From Bacillota bacterium (GTDB lineage: Bacteria > Bacillota > Clostridia > Oscillospirales > Ruminococcaceae): DNA of 21,554 bases. A program made the position numbers and the translations under genes. Where the stretch lies: the NCBI GenBank assembly GCA_023429685.1, contig JAEZDF010000067.1:1-21554 (forward strand), written 5' to 3'. The notes below the pieces were generated by a model. It worked only from the letters and a program-made list of their open reading frames with translations. It was not told the DNA's origin and did not search any database. Below, in pieces: positions 1-8,081 of the stretch; positions within the stretch are counted from its first letter, which is position 1; each line of letters starts with the position of its first letter.

Positions 1-23
1 TGTGTATAGGGAGAACGAACGAC

Positions 24-1538
24 ATGGATAGAAAGATTTATATTTTCGACACCACCCTGCGCGACGGCGAGCAGTCCCCCGGCTGCAGCATGAACCTTGA
101 AGAGAAGATTGAGGTTGCACGCCAGCTCGAGCGTCTAAAGGTGGATATCATCGAAGCGGGCTTTGCTATCTCAAGCAAGGGCGATTTCGAGTCGATCGAA
201 ACCATTGCAAAGACGGTCAAGGACTGCACCGTTGCTTCGCTCTCCCGTGCACTAGAAAAGGACATCGACGCCTCTTACGAGGCGGTGCGTCACGCACAGT
301 CTCCGCTGATTCACACCTTTATCGCTACCTCGCCTATTCACATGGAATACAAACTGCGCATGACACCCGACCGGGTGCTTGAGCAGGCAGAGGCGATGGT
401 CGCGTATGCAAAGAAGCGTTGCTCGCAGGTGGAGTTTTCGTGCGAGGATGCCACCCGCAGCGAGCCGGAGTTTCTTTCCAAGGTGCTGCGCAAGGTGATT
501 GCGGCGGGCGCTACAATTGTGAACATCCCCGATACCGTGGGTTATACCACCCCCGAGGAGATGTACACGCTGATTGAATACCTGATAAAGAACGTGGATA
601 ACATCGACCGCGCGCGCATCTCGATGCACTGCCACAACGACCTTGGTATGGCAGTGGCAAACTCCCTTGCCGGCATCCGCGCCGGTGCTTCGCAGGTGGA
701 ATGCACCATCAATGGTCTGGGCGAGCGCGCGGGCAACGCGGCGCTGGAGGAGATTGCGATGGCGATTCACACCCGCCGCCAGTCGCTCGGGTGCTACACC
801 GACATCGACACTACCCAGATTACCAAGGCAAGCCGCCTGATTTATAACACCATCGGCGTAATACCGCCGCTGAACAAGCCGATTGTGGGCAAGAACGCGT
901 TTGCGCACGAGTCGGGCATTCATCAGCACGGTGTCGCCGCCGAGCGCACCACCTACGAGATTATGACTCCCGAATCAATCGGGCTCAAAAAGAACAAGAT
1001 GGTGCTGGGTAAGCACAGCGGACGACATGCGTTTGTCGACCAGCTTAAGGAATGGGGCTACGAGCCGTCCGCCGAGGAAATAGACCTCTACTTTGCGCAG
1101 TTTAAAGAGCTGTGCGACAAGAAAAAAGAGGTGACCCGCCTTGACCTTGAGGCGATAGTCTCGAGCAAGGCACCCACCGTCAAGGGCGACTATACATTAA
1201 GCCGCTTTGATGTGCACGCTAGCAACTTTGCCACTGCATCCAGCGTGGTGCGGCTTGAGAAGGACGGCGAGGAGAAGGAAGAGGTCGCCATCGGCGACGG
1301 ACCCATCGACGCATCCTTCAACGCCATCTCCAAGGTAACGGGTGCACCCGAGCACTCGCTGGAGGACTACGCCATCCGCTCGGTGGGCGAAGGGCGTGAC
1401 GCGCTGGGTGAGGTTATGGTGAAGCTGCGCGCGGGCGACCGCATCTATACCGGCAGGGGTCTTTCTACCGATATCATTGAAGCGAGCCTGCTTGCGTACT
1501 TAAACGCAACCAACAAGCTGCTTCGCACGGTGCAATAA
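24..1538 (+). CDS. leuA: 2-isopropylmalate synthase
   Basis: Condenses acetyl-CoA with 2-oxoisovalerate to 2-isopropylmalate, the committed step of leucine synthesis, in the cytoplasm. The 504-residue protein has the full family layout: an HMGL-like TIM barrel (about residues 5-270), a linker, and a C-terminal LeuA allosteric domain (about 365-500) that normally senses leucine. Visible motifs are DTTLRDGEQSPG at 9-20, with metal ligand D9 and catalytic-region R13, the HCHND metal motif at 202-206, and GLGERAGNAALE near 231-242. A GGGAGAA Shine-Dalgarno sequence lies just before the ATG. It is the first visible gene of leuA-cimA-leuC-leuD-leuB; the promoter and any leader or attenuator lie left of the window. 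Length and motifs are normal, so the call is very secure; homocitrate synthase is unlikely given the downstream leuCDB. Confidence 0.96.
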   Translation: MDRKIYIFDTTLRDGEQSPGCSMNLEEKIEVARQLERLKVDIIEAGFAISSKGDFESIETIAKTVKDCTVASLSRALEKDIDASYEAVRHAQSPLIHTFIATSPIHMEYKLRMTPDRVLEQAEAMVAYAKKRCSQVEFSCEDATRSEPEFLSKVLRKVIAAGATIVNIPDTVGYTTPEEMYTLIEYLIKNVDNIDRARISMHCHNDLGMAVANSLAGIRAGASQVECTINGLGERAGNAALEEIAMAIHTRRQSLGCYTDIDTTQITKASRLIYNTIGVIPPLNKPIVGKNAFAHESGIHQHGVAAERTTYEIMTPESIGLKKNKMVLGKHSGRHAFVDQLKEWGYEPSAEEIDLYFAQFKELCDKKKEVTRLDLEAIVSSKAPTVKGDYTLSRFDVHASNFATASSVVRLEKDGEEKEEVAIGDGPIDASFNAISKVTGAPEHSLEDYAIRSVGEGRDALGEVMVKLRAGDRIYTGRGLSTDIIEASLLAYLNATNKLLRTVQ

Positions 1539-1612
1539 ACTAGATAAATATTCATTTTAGTACGAGGCACAGCAGTACAATGGCGGCAGCCGGAAAGGGT
1601 TTGGGAACACAC

Positions 1613-3178
1613 ATGAAACAGCTTGAGATACTGGACACCACTCTGCGCGACGGGGCGCAAAGCGAGGGGATATCCTTTTCGGTATCCGATAAGCTCGCCA
1701 TTGCAAAGGTTCTTGATGGCTTTGGTGTCGCATATATCGAGGCAGGCAACCCCGTCTCGAACCCCAAGGATATGGAGTTTTTTGAAAAGGCGCAGGAGCT
1801 AAACCTTGTAAACGCAAAGCTGTGTGCCTTTGGCAGCACCCGCCGCAAGAACATTGCGGTAGAAGACGACGAAAACGTGCGCTCGCTGCTTAGTGCAAAC
1901 ACCCCCGCGGTGTCTATTTTCGGCAAGTCGTGGGATCTGCATGTGACCGAGGTGCTAAAGGCAACGCCGGAAGAAAACCTTGCGCTTGTTTACGACACCA
2001 TCGCGTTTATGAAGCAAAACGGCAAAGAGGTTATCTTTGACGCGGAGCACTTTTTTGACGGCTACAAGGCAAACGCCCAGTACGCCCTAAAGGTGCTGGA
2101 TGCCGCAACCAGAGCGGGCGCAGATGTGCTATGCCTGTGCGATACCAACGGCGGTGCCGACCCCGTCGAGATTTCAGACATCACCAAAACGGTGTGCACA
2201 ACCTTCCCGCAGGTGCGCGTGGGCATTCACTGCCACAACGACATCGGCTGTGCGGTGGCAAACTCCATCGTTTCGGTGGAGGCGGGGGCTACGCACATAC
2301 AAGGAACGTTTACCGGCATCGGCGAGCGGTGCGGCAACGCAAACCTATCCACCATCATCCCGACGTTGCAGCTCAAAAAGGGGTACCGCTGCGTAGCGGG
2401 CGACATCGAAAAGCTGACCCCTACCGCCGTGAAGCTTTCGGAGATCAGCAACATGAGCCTGCGGGGCAATATGCCCTACGTCGGCAGCAGCGCGTTTGCC
2501 CACAAGGGCGGCATGCACATCGACGGCGTAAACAAGCTCTCGCGCAGCTTTGAGCATATCCCGCCCAATTCGGTGGGCAACAGCCGCCGCTTCTTGCTAT
2601 CCGAGGTCGCAGGGCGCAACGCCTTAATGGCAAAGCTTGCGGGCACGTCGGTGGCAGAAGCCGTCACCGAGGCAAACCAAACAGCAGAACTGCTTGCCCT
2701 GCTTAAGGAAAAGGAGCACGAGGGCTACCAGTTTGAGGCAGCGGACGCAAGCTTTGAGCTGCTTGTAAAGCGTGCGCTGGGCCTGTTTACCCCCCACTTC
2801 AGCCTGGATATGTACAAAACAAACGGCGAGTTCCCGTCCCCCGACGGCGAGACCAACGCAAGCGCGATGCTGAAGATTCAGGTGGGCGGCACGTACGAAA
2901 CCACCGCCGCGGTGGGCAACGGTCCGGTACACGCGCTGGATCTTGCGCTGCGCAAGGCGCTTATGGTGTTCTACCCGCAGCTTGAGCGGGTTCACCTGAC
3001 CGACTATAAGGTGCGTGTGCTTCAGGCGGAGCACGCCACGGGTGCAAAGGTGCGCGTGCTGATTGAAAGCAGCGACGGCACGAAAAAGTGGACGACGGTG
3101 GGTGTGTCTACCGACATCATCGCCGCAAGCTGGGAGGCGCTGGTCGACTCCATCGAATATGCGCTGATGAATGTGTAG
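1613..3178 (+). CDS. cimA: (R)-citramalate synthase
   Basis: Predicted to condense pyruvate and acetyl-CoA to (R)-citramalate, the entry to threonine-independent isoleucine synthesis. It is an HMGL-like barrel with a C-terminal LeuA-type allosteric domain, about 521 residues. The active-site motif reads DTTLRDGAQSEG (D8 onward), where LeuA has GEQSPG; the AQ.EG form is characteristic of the CimA family (TIGR00977). The metal motif HCHND spans 206-210, followed by GIGERCGNANL. An ATG at 1580 would add 11 residues, but the homologous start is the ATG at 1613, which places the barrel motif at residue 8 and has GGAAAGGG upstream (1592-1599, a long 13-nt spacing). The gene lies 74 bp after leuA. 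It is divergent from leuA in sequence, so it is a second enzyme and not a recent duplicate. Function is assigned by family and context. Confidence 0.9.
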   Translation: MKQLEILDTTLRDGAQSEGISFSVSDKLAIAKVLDGFGVAYIEAGNPVSNPKDMEFFEKAQELNLVNAKLCAFGSTRRKNIAVEDDENVRSLLSANTPAVSIFGKSWDLHVTEVLKATPEENLALVYDTIAFMKQNGKEVIFDAEHFFDGYKANAQYALKVLDAATRAGADVLCLCDTNGGADPVEISDITKTVCTTFPQVRVGIHCHNDIGCAVANSIVSVEAGATHIQGTFTGIGERCGNANLSTIIPTLQLKKGYRCVAGDIEKLTPTAVKLSEISNMSLRGNMPYVGSSAFAHKGGMHIDGVNKLSRSFEHIPPNSVGNSRRFLLSEVAGRNALMAKLAGTSVAEAVTEANQTAELLALLKEKEHEGYQFEAADASFELLVKRALGLFTPHFSLDMYKTNGEFPSPDGETNASAMLKIQVGGTYETTAAVGNGPVHALDLALRKALMVFYPQLERVHLTDYKVRVLQAEHATGAKVRVLIESSDGTKKWTTVGVSTDIIAASWEALVDSIEYALMNV

Positions 3179-3224
3179 GGTTTTGTTTAGGTAGGAATTA
3201 TTTATGAGGTGAGAGTTTGGTCGC

Positions 3225-3253
3225 CGCCGCTTTTGGGGGATACAAAAGCGGCG
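3225..3253 (+). repeat. Hairpin between cimA and leuC
   Basis: A perfect 11-bp inverted repeat (3225-3235 with 3243-3253; arm CGCCGCTTTTG) encloses a 7-nt loop in the 130-bp gap before leuC. No T-run follows, so it is not a standard intrinsic terminator. An mRNA stability or processing element inside the operon is a plausible inference. The rest of the gap shows only the leuC Shine-Dalgarno sequence. Confidence 0.7.
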
Positions 3254-3308
3254 AATGTGCAGGGCGCACCGCATGAGCGAATATGGTTTGGAAAGGAAAG
3301 ATGAAACT

Positions 3309-4568
3309 ATGGCAATGACAATGACGCAAAAGATTCTGGCAAGCCATTGCGGGAAAAAGGAGGTGGCAGCAGGGGAGATGATCATGGCGGACCTTGATCT
3401 GGTGCTGGGTAACGACATTACCTCTCCCGTTGCCATCAACGAGTACGAAAAGGCGTCCTGTGGCGAGGTGTTTAGCCAAAGCAAGATAGCATTGGTACTC
3501 GACCACTTTACCCCCAACAAGGACATTAAGGCCGCCGAGCAGAGCAAGCAGGTGCGCGAGTTTGCCCGTAAAAAGGGGATAGAGAACTTCTTTGATGTAG
3601 GCGAGATGGGCGTAGAGCATGCACTGCTGCCCGAAAAAGGGCTGGTCGTCGCGGGCGATGTCATCATCGGTGCGGACAGCCATACCTGCACCTACGGCGC
3701 GCTCGGCGCATTCAGTACCGGCGTAGGCTCTACCGATATGGCGGCGGGCATGGCGTACGGCAAGGCGTGGTTTAAGGTACCCAGCGCCATCCAGTTTAGA
3801 CTGACGGGCAAGTTTAATAAGCACGTTTCGGGCAAGGATTTGATCCTGCACATCATCGGCATGATCGGTGTGGACGGCGCGCTGTACAAATCCATGGAGT
3901 TTGCGGGCGACGGCGTAAAGAACCTGACGATAGATGACCGCCTGTGTGTTGCCAATATGGCGATTGAAGCGGGCGGCAAGAACGGCATCTTCCCCGTGGA
4001 TGAGGTCACGCTCGCGTACATTGCAGAGCACAGCGACCGCAAGCCCGTCATCTTTGCGGCGGACGAGGACGCGCCCTACGACGAGGTGTATGACATCGAC
4101 CTTTCGACAATTCGCTCCACCGTGGCGTTCCCCCACCTGCCCAGCAACACCAAGACGGTGGATGAGGCGGGCGAGGTTATGATTGATCAGGTGGTCATCG
4201 GCTCGTGCACCAACGGCAGATTGTCCGACCTGCGCGAGGCTGCCGCCATCCTTAAGGGCAGACGTGTTAGTAAAAACGTGAGAACCATCATCATCCCCGC
4301 AACGCAGAAGATCTACCTGCAGGCGATGGAGGAAGGGCTGCTCAAAGACTTTATCGAGGCGGGTTGCATCGTAAGCACCCCCACCTGCGGACCCTGCCTG
4401 GGCGGACACATGGGCATCCTTGCCGAGGGTGAGCGCTGTGTGGCAACCACCAACCGCAACTTTATCGGACGCATGGGTCACCCCAAGAGCGAGGTGTACC
4501 TGGCAAGCCCCGCCGTTGCGGCAGCGTCTGCGATTGCCGGTAAGATCGCATCCCCCGAGCACATTTAA
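3309..4568 (+). CDS. leuC: 3-isopropylmalate dehydratase large subunit
   Basis: Large, [4Fe-4S]-carrying subunit of isopropylmalate isomerase. It pairs with LeuD to isomerise 2- to 3-isopropylmalate and, in the CimA route, citramalate to 3-methylmalate. The protein is about 419 residues, typical of the shorter HacA/LeuC2 type (TIGR01343 or its relatives) and not the ~465-residue enterobacterial form. Cluster ligands are visible as C300 in GSCTNGR and C360 and C363 in TCGPCLGG; GADSHTCTYGALG is also present. The open frame extends upstream to 3255, but the ATG at 3309 has an ideal GGAAAGGAAAG at 3290-3300 and gives the usual N-terminus. A 454-codon open frame on the opposite strand (3198-4562) is a codon-bias shadow. 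The family also contains homoaconitase; the neighbours favour LeuC. Confidence 0.95.
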   Translation: MAMTMTQKILASHCGKKEVAAGEMIMADLDLVLGNDITSPVAINEYEKASCGEVFSQSKIALVLDHFTPNKDIKAAEQSKQVREFARKKGIENFFDVGEMGVEHALLPEKGLVVAGDVIIGADSHTCTYGALGAFSTGVGSTDMAAGMAYGKAWFKVPSAIQFRLTGKFNKHVSGKDLILHIIGMIGVDGALYKSMEFAGDGVKNLTIDDRLCVANMAIEAGGKNGIFPVDEVTLAYIAEHSDRKPVIFAADEDAPYDEVYDIDLSTIRSTVAFPHLPSNTKTVDEAGEVMIDQVVIGSCTNGRLSDLREAAAILKGRRVSKNVRTIIIPATQKIYLQAMEEGLLKDFIEAGCIVSTPTCGPCLGGHMGILAEGERCVATTNRNFIGRMGHPKSEVYLASPAVAAASAIAGKIASPEHI

Positions 4569-4661
4569 ACCAACGCTTCGTTATAACGGGCAGTACGATA
4601 CATCATGGTCTTTGCGCATACCGACACGCGCACCGACCCGATTGAAAGGAACTGGATAGCT

Positions 4662-5141
4662 ATGATCACAAACGCGACCGTGATAAAATACGGCGATAAC
4701 GTCGATACCGACGTCATCATCCCCGCGCGCTACCTAAACACCTCCGACCCCAAGGAGCTTGCCGCCCACTGCATGGAGGACATTGACAAGACCTTTGTTA
4801 GCCGTGTAAAGGAAGGCGACGTAATGGTTGGCGGCGCAAACTTCGGCTGCGGCTCTTCTCGTGAGCACGCGCCCCTTGCCATTAAAACCAGCGGCATCTC
4901 CTGCGTGGTGGCAAAAAGCTTTGCACGCATCTTTTACCGCAACGCCATCAACATTGGACTACCCATTATCGAGTGCGACGCGGACATCGACGAGGGCGAC
5001 AAGGTGAGCATTGACTTTGACAAGGGCGAGCTGACAAACCACACCAAGGATGCAACCGTCACCTTTCAGCCGTTCCCGGCATTTTTGCAGAACATTGTGG
5101 CGGCGGGCGGTTTGCTCAAATCGCTTGCTAAGGGAAGCTAA
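4662..5141 (+). CDS. leuD: 3-isopropylmalate dehydratase small subunit
   Basis: Small (swivelling-domain) subunit that completes the LeuCD isomerase active site. At about 159 residues it is the short class that partners the short LeuC. Motifs are the N-terminal DNVDTDVIIPARYL and GGANFGCGSSREHAP, the substrate-loop region of the family. The frame is open back to 4605, but the ATG at 4662 yields the canonical start (MITNATVIKYGDNVDTD) and is preceded by GAAAGGA at 4644-4650. It lies 93 bp after leuC and 40 bp before leuB, in the same strand and order as in many clostridial leucine operons. Confidence 0.94.
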   Translation: MITNATVIKYGDNVDTDVIIPARYLNTSDPKELAAHCMEDIDKTFVSRVKEGDVMVGGANFGCGSSREHAPLAIKTSGISCVVAKSFARIFYRNAINIGLPIIECDADIDEGDKVSIDFDKGELTNHTKDATVTFQPFPAFLQNIVAAGGLLKSLAKGS

Positions 5142-5181
5142 GGGATAGCGTATCGATATCAGGAAAGGCACGGGAACTTAT

Positions 5182-6255
5182 ATGAACTTTAATATTGCGG
5201 TTATCGAAGGCGACGGCATCGGCCCCGAGATTGTGCAGGCTTCCATCCGCGTGATGGAGGCGGTGGGCGCAAAGTTTGGGCACACCTTCACCTTCAATAA
5301 ATACTTGATGGGCGGCGCAGCCTACGACGCAACGGGTAACCCCCTGCCACAGGAAACGGTAGACGGCTGCCTTGTAAGCGACAGCGTGCTGCTGGGTGCC
5401 GTGGGTGGTCCGAAGTGGGATACCCTGCCCGGACACCTTCGCCCCGAGGCGGCGCTGCTTGGCATACGCAAGGCACTGGGGCTGTACGCAAACATCCGCC
5501 CCGCGCAGCTGTTTGAGGCGCTCTCCTCCGCCTGCCCTCTGCGCACCGACATTGCGGGAGGCGGCATTGACCTTGTGATTATCCGCGAGCTGACGGGCGG
5601 CATCTACTTTGGCGAACGCGGCCGCCGCACCAGCGAAGGCGGCGAGGAGGCCTTTGACACCGAGGCGTACAACGAAACCGAAATCCGCCGCATTGCAAAG
5701 GTGGCGTTTGATTTGGCGAGAACCCGCAAGAGACAGGTTATTAGCGTAGACAAGGCAAACGTGCTTGAAAGCTCTCGCCTGTGGCGCGAGGTGGTGCATG
5801 CGGTTGCGAAGGATTACCCCGACGTGACCTGCACCGATATGCTGGTGGATAACGCCGCAATGCAGCTTATCCGCAACCCGTCGCAGTTTGACGTGGTGGT
5901 AACCAGCAACATGTTCGGCGATATCCTGTCCGACGAGGCGTCGATGCTGACCGGCTCAATCGGGCTGCTCTCGAGTGCGTCACTGGGTGACGGCACGCGC
6001 GGCATGTACGAGCCGATTCACGGCTCTGCACCCGACATTGCGGGCAAGGGCGTTGCAAACCCCATCGCCACCATCCTTTCGTGCGCGCTGATGCTGCGAC
6101 TTTCGCTCGGGCTTGCCGATGAGGCGCAGGCAATCGAGGACGCAGTGGCGGCGGTACTAAAGGGCGGCGCGCGCACAGCGGACATTGCCCGAAAGGGCGA
6201 GCAGACCGTAAACTGCGACGGTATGACCGCACTCATTCTTTCTGCTCTCCACTAA
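5182..6255 (+). CDS. leuB: 3-isopropylmalate dehydrogenase
   Basis: NAD-dependent oxidative decarboxylase that converts 3-isopropylmalate to 2-oxoisocaproate; the same fold acts on 3-methylmalate to give 2-oxobutyrate in the citramalate route. The 357-residue length is normal. Visible motifs are EGDGIGPEI at 9-17, LLGIRKALGLYANIRP, ELTGGIYFGERG with the catalytic Tyr, catalytic K191 in VDKANV, the metal-binding stretch SNMFGDILSDEAS, and the NAD-binding GSAPDIAGKGVANP. The ATG at 5182 follows AGGAAAGG (5161-5168). It is the last gene of the block; a large hairpin lies about 50 bp past its stop. Isocitrate or tartrate dehydrogenase is unlikely because of the leu neighbours and the LLGIRK motif. 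Confidence 0.95.
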   Translation: MNFNIAVIEGDGIGPEIVQASIRVMEAVGAKFGHTFTFNKYLMGGAAYDATGNPLPQETVDGCLVSDSVLLGAVGGPKWDTLPGHLRPEAALLGIRKALGLYANIRPAQLFEALSSACPLRTDIAGGGIDLVIIRELTGGIYFGERGRRTSEGGEEAFDTEAYNETEIRRIAKVAFDLARTRKRQVISVDKANVLESSRLWREVVHAVAKDYPDVTCTDMLVDNAAMQLIRNPSQFDVVVTSNMFGDILSDEASMLTGSIGLLSSASLGDGTRGMYEPIHGSAPDIAGKGVANPIATILSCALMLRLSLGLADEAQAIEDAVAAVLKGGARTADIARKGEQTVNCDGMTALILSALH

Positions 6256-6301
6256 ACTATATAATATAGCTTGTCTTTTTCGTCCAAACCGAAAACAGAC
6301 A

Positions 6302-6351
6302 GGAAAGACGCCGCCGTGTAAGGGATTTTCCCTTAACCGGCGGTTCTTTCC
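6302..6351 (+). terminator. Large hairpin after leuB
   Basis: The outer arms (GGAAAGA...CCGCCG with its near-complement CGGCGGTTCTTTCC) enclose a perfect inner stem TAAGGGA/TCCCTTA around a 3-nt loop. It lies 46 bp past leuB and just before a promoter, the right place for an operon end. No T-tract follows, so Rho-independent termination is uncertain; it may instead protect the leu mRNA 3' end. Confidence 0.55.
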
Positions 6352-6373
6352 ATGCCATAAATAGGCATGAGTA

Positions 6374-6401
6374 TTGTAGTTTCCATATTGTGAGTTATAA
6401 T
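6374..6401 (+). promoter_or_regulatory. Sigma-A-like promoter for the lipoprotein gene
   Basis: TTGTAG (6374-6379), a 16-bp spacer and a perfect TATAAT (6396-6401). A second TATAAT sits at 6403-6408, so the start point could be shared. It lies about 105 bp upstream of the lipoprotein ATG. No other feature was seen in that leader besides the Shine-Dalgarno sequence. Confidence 0.6.
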
Positions 6402-6507
6402 GTATAATATTACAATAAAAATGGGTTTGTATTGCCGCATGGTTTTGCGTGGGGTTCTGCCCCATTGCAAGTGACATGGTAACACAATAGTTTAGGAGGG
6501 TTTTGAG

Positions 6508-6846
6508 ATGAAACGGTTATTTACGCTGATGATGGTTATGGCGCTGATGCTCCTGACGGCAGGGTGTACCGGTAACGGCTCTGTATCACCCGCCCCACTG
6601 CCAGAAAACGAGCAGAGTACGCATTTTTTTATCGTTCATGACGCGCAGGGTATCGACAACCTGCTATTGACCATTAAAATACCCTACGGCACCGATGTGT
6701 ATGAATTGGACGATATGGTGCGTAGCAATATTGTCGACCACGTTCGCGAAGCAACCGGCAAGGAGATTGACAGTGCAAAGATCGATTACAGCTTAAAGCC
6801 GATACTCGATATGAACGATTATAAGCCGACTGTTACGCCCCGGTAG
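6508..6846 (+). CDS. Small lipoprotein of unknown function
   Basis: A 112-residue protein with a short basic N-terminus (MKRLF), a hydrophobic stretch at about 6-17 and a lipobox LTAG|C with the lipidated cysteine at residue 20, so it is expected on the outer face of the cytoplasmic membrane. The mature part is about 93 residues, polar, with no motif I recognise. A linker (about 21-38, rich in Ser, Pro, Asn and Glu) is followed by a compact region with alternating hydrophobic residues (HFFIVHDAQG, LLLTIKIPYG) suggesting a small alpha/beta domain. The start is supported by AGGAGGG at 6494-6500, seven bases before the ATG. It has its own promoter, and 263 bp separate it from the next gene, so it is probably monocistronic. 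No function is assigned. Confidence 0.85.
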   Translation: MKRLFTLMMVMALMLLTAGCTGNGSVSPAPLPENEQSTHFFIVHDAQGIDNLLLTIKIPYGTDVYELDDMVRSNIVDHVREATGKEIDSAKIDYSLKPILDMNDYKPTVTPR

Positions 6847-6909
6847 CAGGCAGGCAAAACCGTCATCGCGTTATCCGTCCGAGCCGCTGTCTACGGGCGT
6901 TGTTACTTA

Positions 6910-6968
6910 TACTATAAATCATCTGGTTAAACGGTTTGCTTTGTAGGGTTTGGCACTAATTTATAGTA
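6910..6968. repeat. 10-bp inverted repeat
   Basis: TACTATAAAT (6910-6919) and its exact complement ATTTATAGTA (6959-6968) flank 39 bp in the gap after the lipoprotein gene. There is no T-run and no coding potential. It could be a transcript end structure or a remnant of a small palindromic element; nothing in the sequence decides. Confidence 0.5.
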
Positions 6969-7014
6969 AAACTGGTATCAAAGGATGGTATTCGTAGCCG
7001 GCACTGTGGGCGGC

Positions 7015-7043
7015 TTTACTTTTACAAGTTAATCTGATATGAT
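7015..7043 (+). promoter_or_regulatory. Promoter for the radical SAM gene
   Basis: TTTACT (7015-7020), a 17-bp spacer, then TATGAT (7038-7043) with an upstream TG giving an extended -10 (TGATATGAT). The predicted transcript would start about 60 nt before the ATG at 7110. Confidence 0.6.
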
Positions 7044-7109
7044 AGGGTCTATTGGGTAAACGGCGGCATCTGCCGGAGCCCAAAAAGCGACGAAAGAAAC
7101 GGGATACCG

Positions 7110-8042
7110 ATGCAAAACCCATTTGTCTACAGCGACGACAATAAGCGCTACCACACCCTGCGCTACCATCTATCGCGCCGGTTTTCACACCGCGTGTTCA
7201 AGGCGGTAATCGACGCGGGGCTTACCTGCCCAAACATCGACGGCACCAAGGGCAGCGGCGGGTGCATGTTCTGCCGCGCTGGCGGGTCGGAGTTTACGCA
7301 GGGTGCTGTGGATATCTGCAGTCAGATTACCGGCGAGCTTGCGCGCATCCAAAGCAGATGGCAGGACGCAAGTGTAATCGCCTACTTTCAGGCGCACACC
7401 AATACCTATGCCCCGCTGCCCGAACTGACCGAGCTGTACGAAACGGCACTTGCGGTACCCGGTGTTTGCGGGCTTTCGATCGCAACGCGGTGCGACGCTC
7501 TGCCGGATGACGTGACGGACTATCTAGCGCAGCTGTCGAGGCAAACCTACCTGACGGTGGAGCTTGGGCTGCAAACGACACACGACCACACTGCACAGCG
7601 TATTAACAGGGGACATAACTACAAAGAGTTTATAGATAGCTACCACCGTTTAAAGGAAAAGGGCATCCGCGTGTGCATCCACCTGATTAACGGGCTGCCG
7701 GGCGAAACGCCGGAGGATATGATACAAACCGCCCGCGCGGTGGCAGGGCTGCGCCCCGACGCCGTAAAGCTGCATCTTTTGCACATCCTGCGGGATACCC
7801 CGCTTGCCGACAGCTACCTGCGCGGTGAGCTTACCCCGATGACGCGGGAGGATTACACCGATACCGTGTGCAAACAGCTTGCCGTCTTACCGCCCGAGAC
7901 CGTGATAGAGCGCGTTACGGGCGACGGCGCACGCGATACCCTGCTTGCCCCGTTGTGGAGCATGGACAAGGTAGCGGTGCTGGGCGGCATCGACAAGGCG
8001 CTGGTGGAGCATGGGCTATGGCAGGGAAAGTTATACCGATAG
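7110..8042 (+). CDS. TIGR01212-family radical SAM protein (YtqA/YhcC-like)
   Basis: Cytoplasmic radical SAM enzyme of 310 residues. The cluster cysteines are C40, C52 and C55 in a CX11CX2C arrangement (TCPNIDG...GGCMFC), the Elp3-like spacing typical of TIGR01212 and unlike the usual CX3CX2C. Other family marks are the N-terminal RYHTLRYHLSRRF, FQAHTNTYAP, VELGLQT, HLINGLPGET and LHILRDTPLA. The B. subtilis relative YtqA has been linked to wobble-uridine tRNA modification; applying that here is inference. The gene has its own extended -10 promoter, and the start fits the family N-terminus, although no strong Shine-Dalgarno sequence is evident. The next gene begins 39 bp downstream with its own GGAGG site. 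Family membership is firm; the reaction is not shown by sequence. Confidence 0.9.
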   Translation: MQNPFVYSDDNKRYHTLRYHLSRRFSHRVFKAVIDAGLTCPNIDGTKGSGGCMFCRAGGSEFTQGAVDICSQITGELARIQSRWQDASVIAYFQAHTNTYAPLPELTELYETALAVPGVCGLSIATRCDALPDDVTDYLAQLSRQTYLTVELGLQTTHDHTAQRINRGHNYKEFIDSYHRLKEKGIRVCIHLINGLPGETPEDMIQTARAVAGLRPDAVKLHLLHILRDTPLADSYLRGELTPMTREDYTDTVCKQLAVLPPETVIERVTGDGARDTLLAPLWSMDKVAVLGGIDKALVEHGLWQGKLYR

Positions 8043-8081
8043 TAATATAACATTACAATATATCTACGGAGGCAGTTTATC

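Noticed and set aside
1580..1612. Upstream ATG start for cimA
   Set aside because: It adds 11 residues (MAAAGKGLGTH) not typical of the family, and it lacks a ribosome site; the ATG at 1613 gives the standard N-terminus.
3198..4562. A 454-codon open frame antisense to leuC, and similar long antisense frames over leuA and cimA
   Set aside because: They mirror clearly conserved genes, have implausible His/Arg/Val-rich composition, and follow from the GC-biased third positions of the sense genes.
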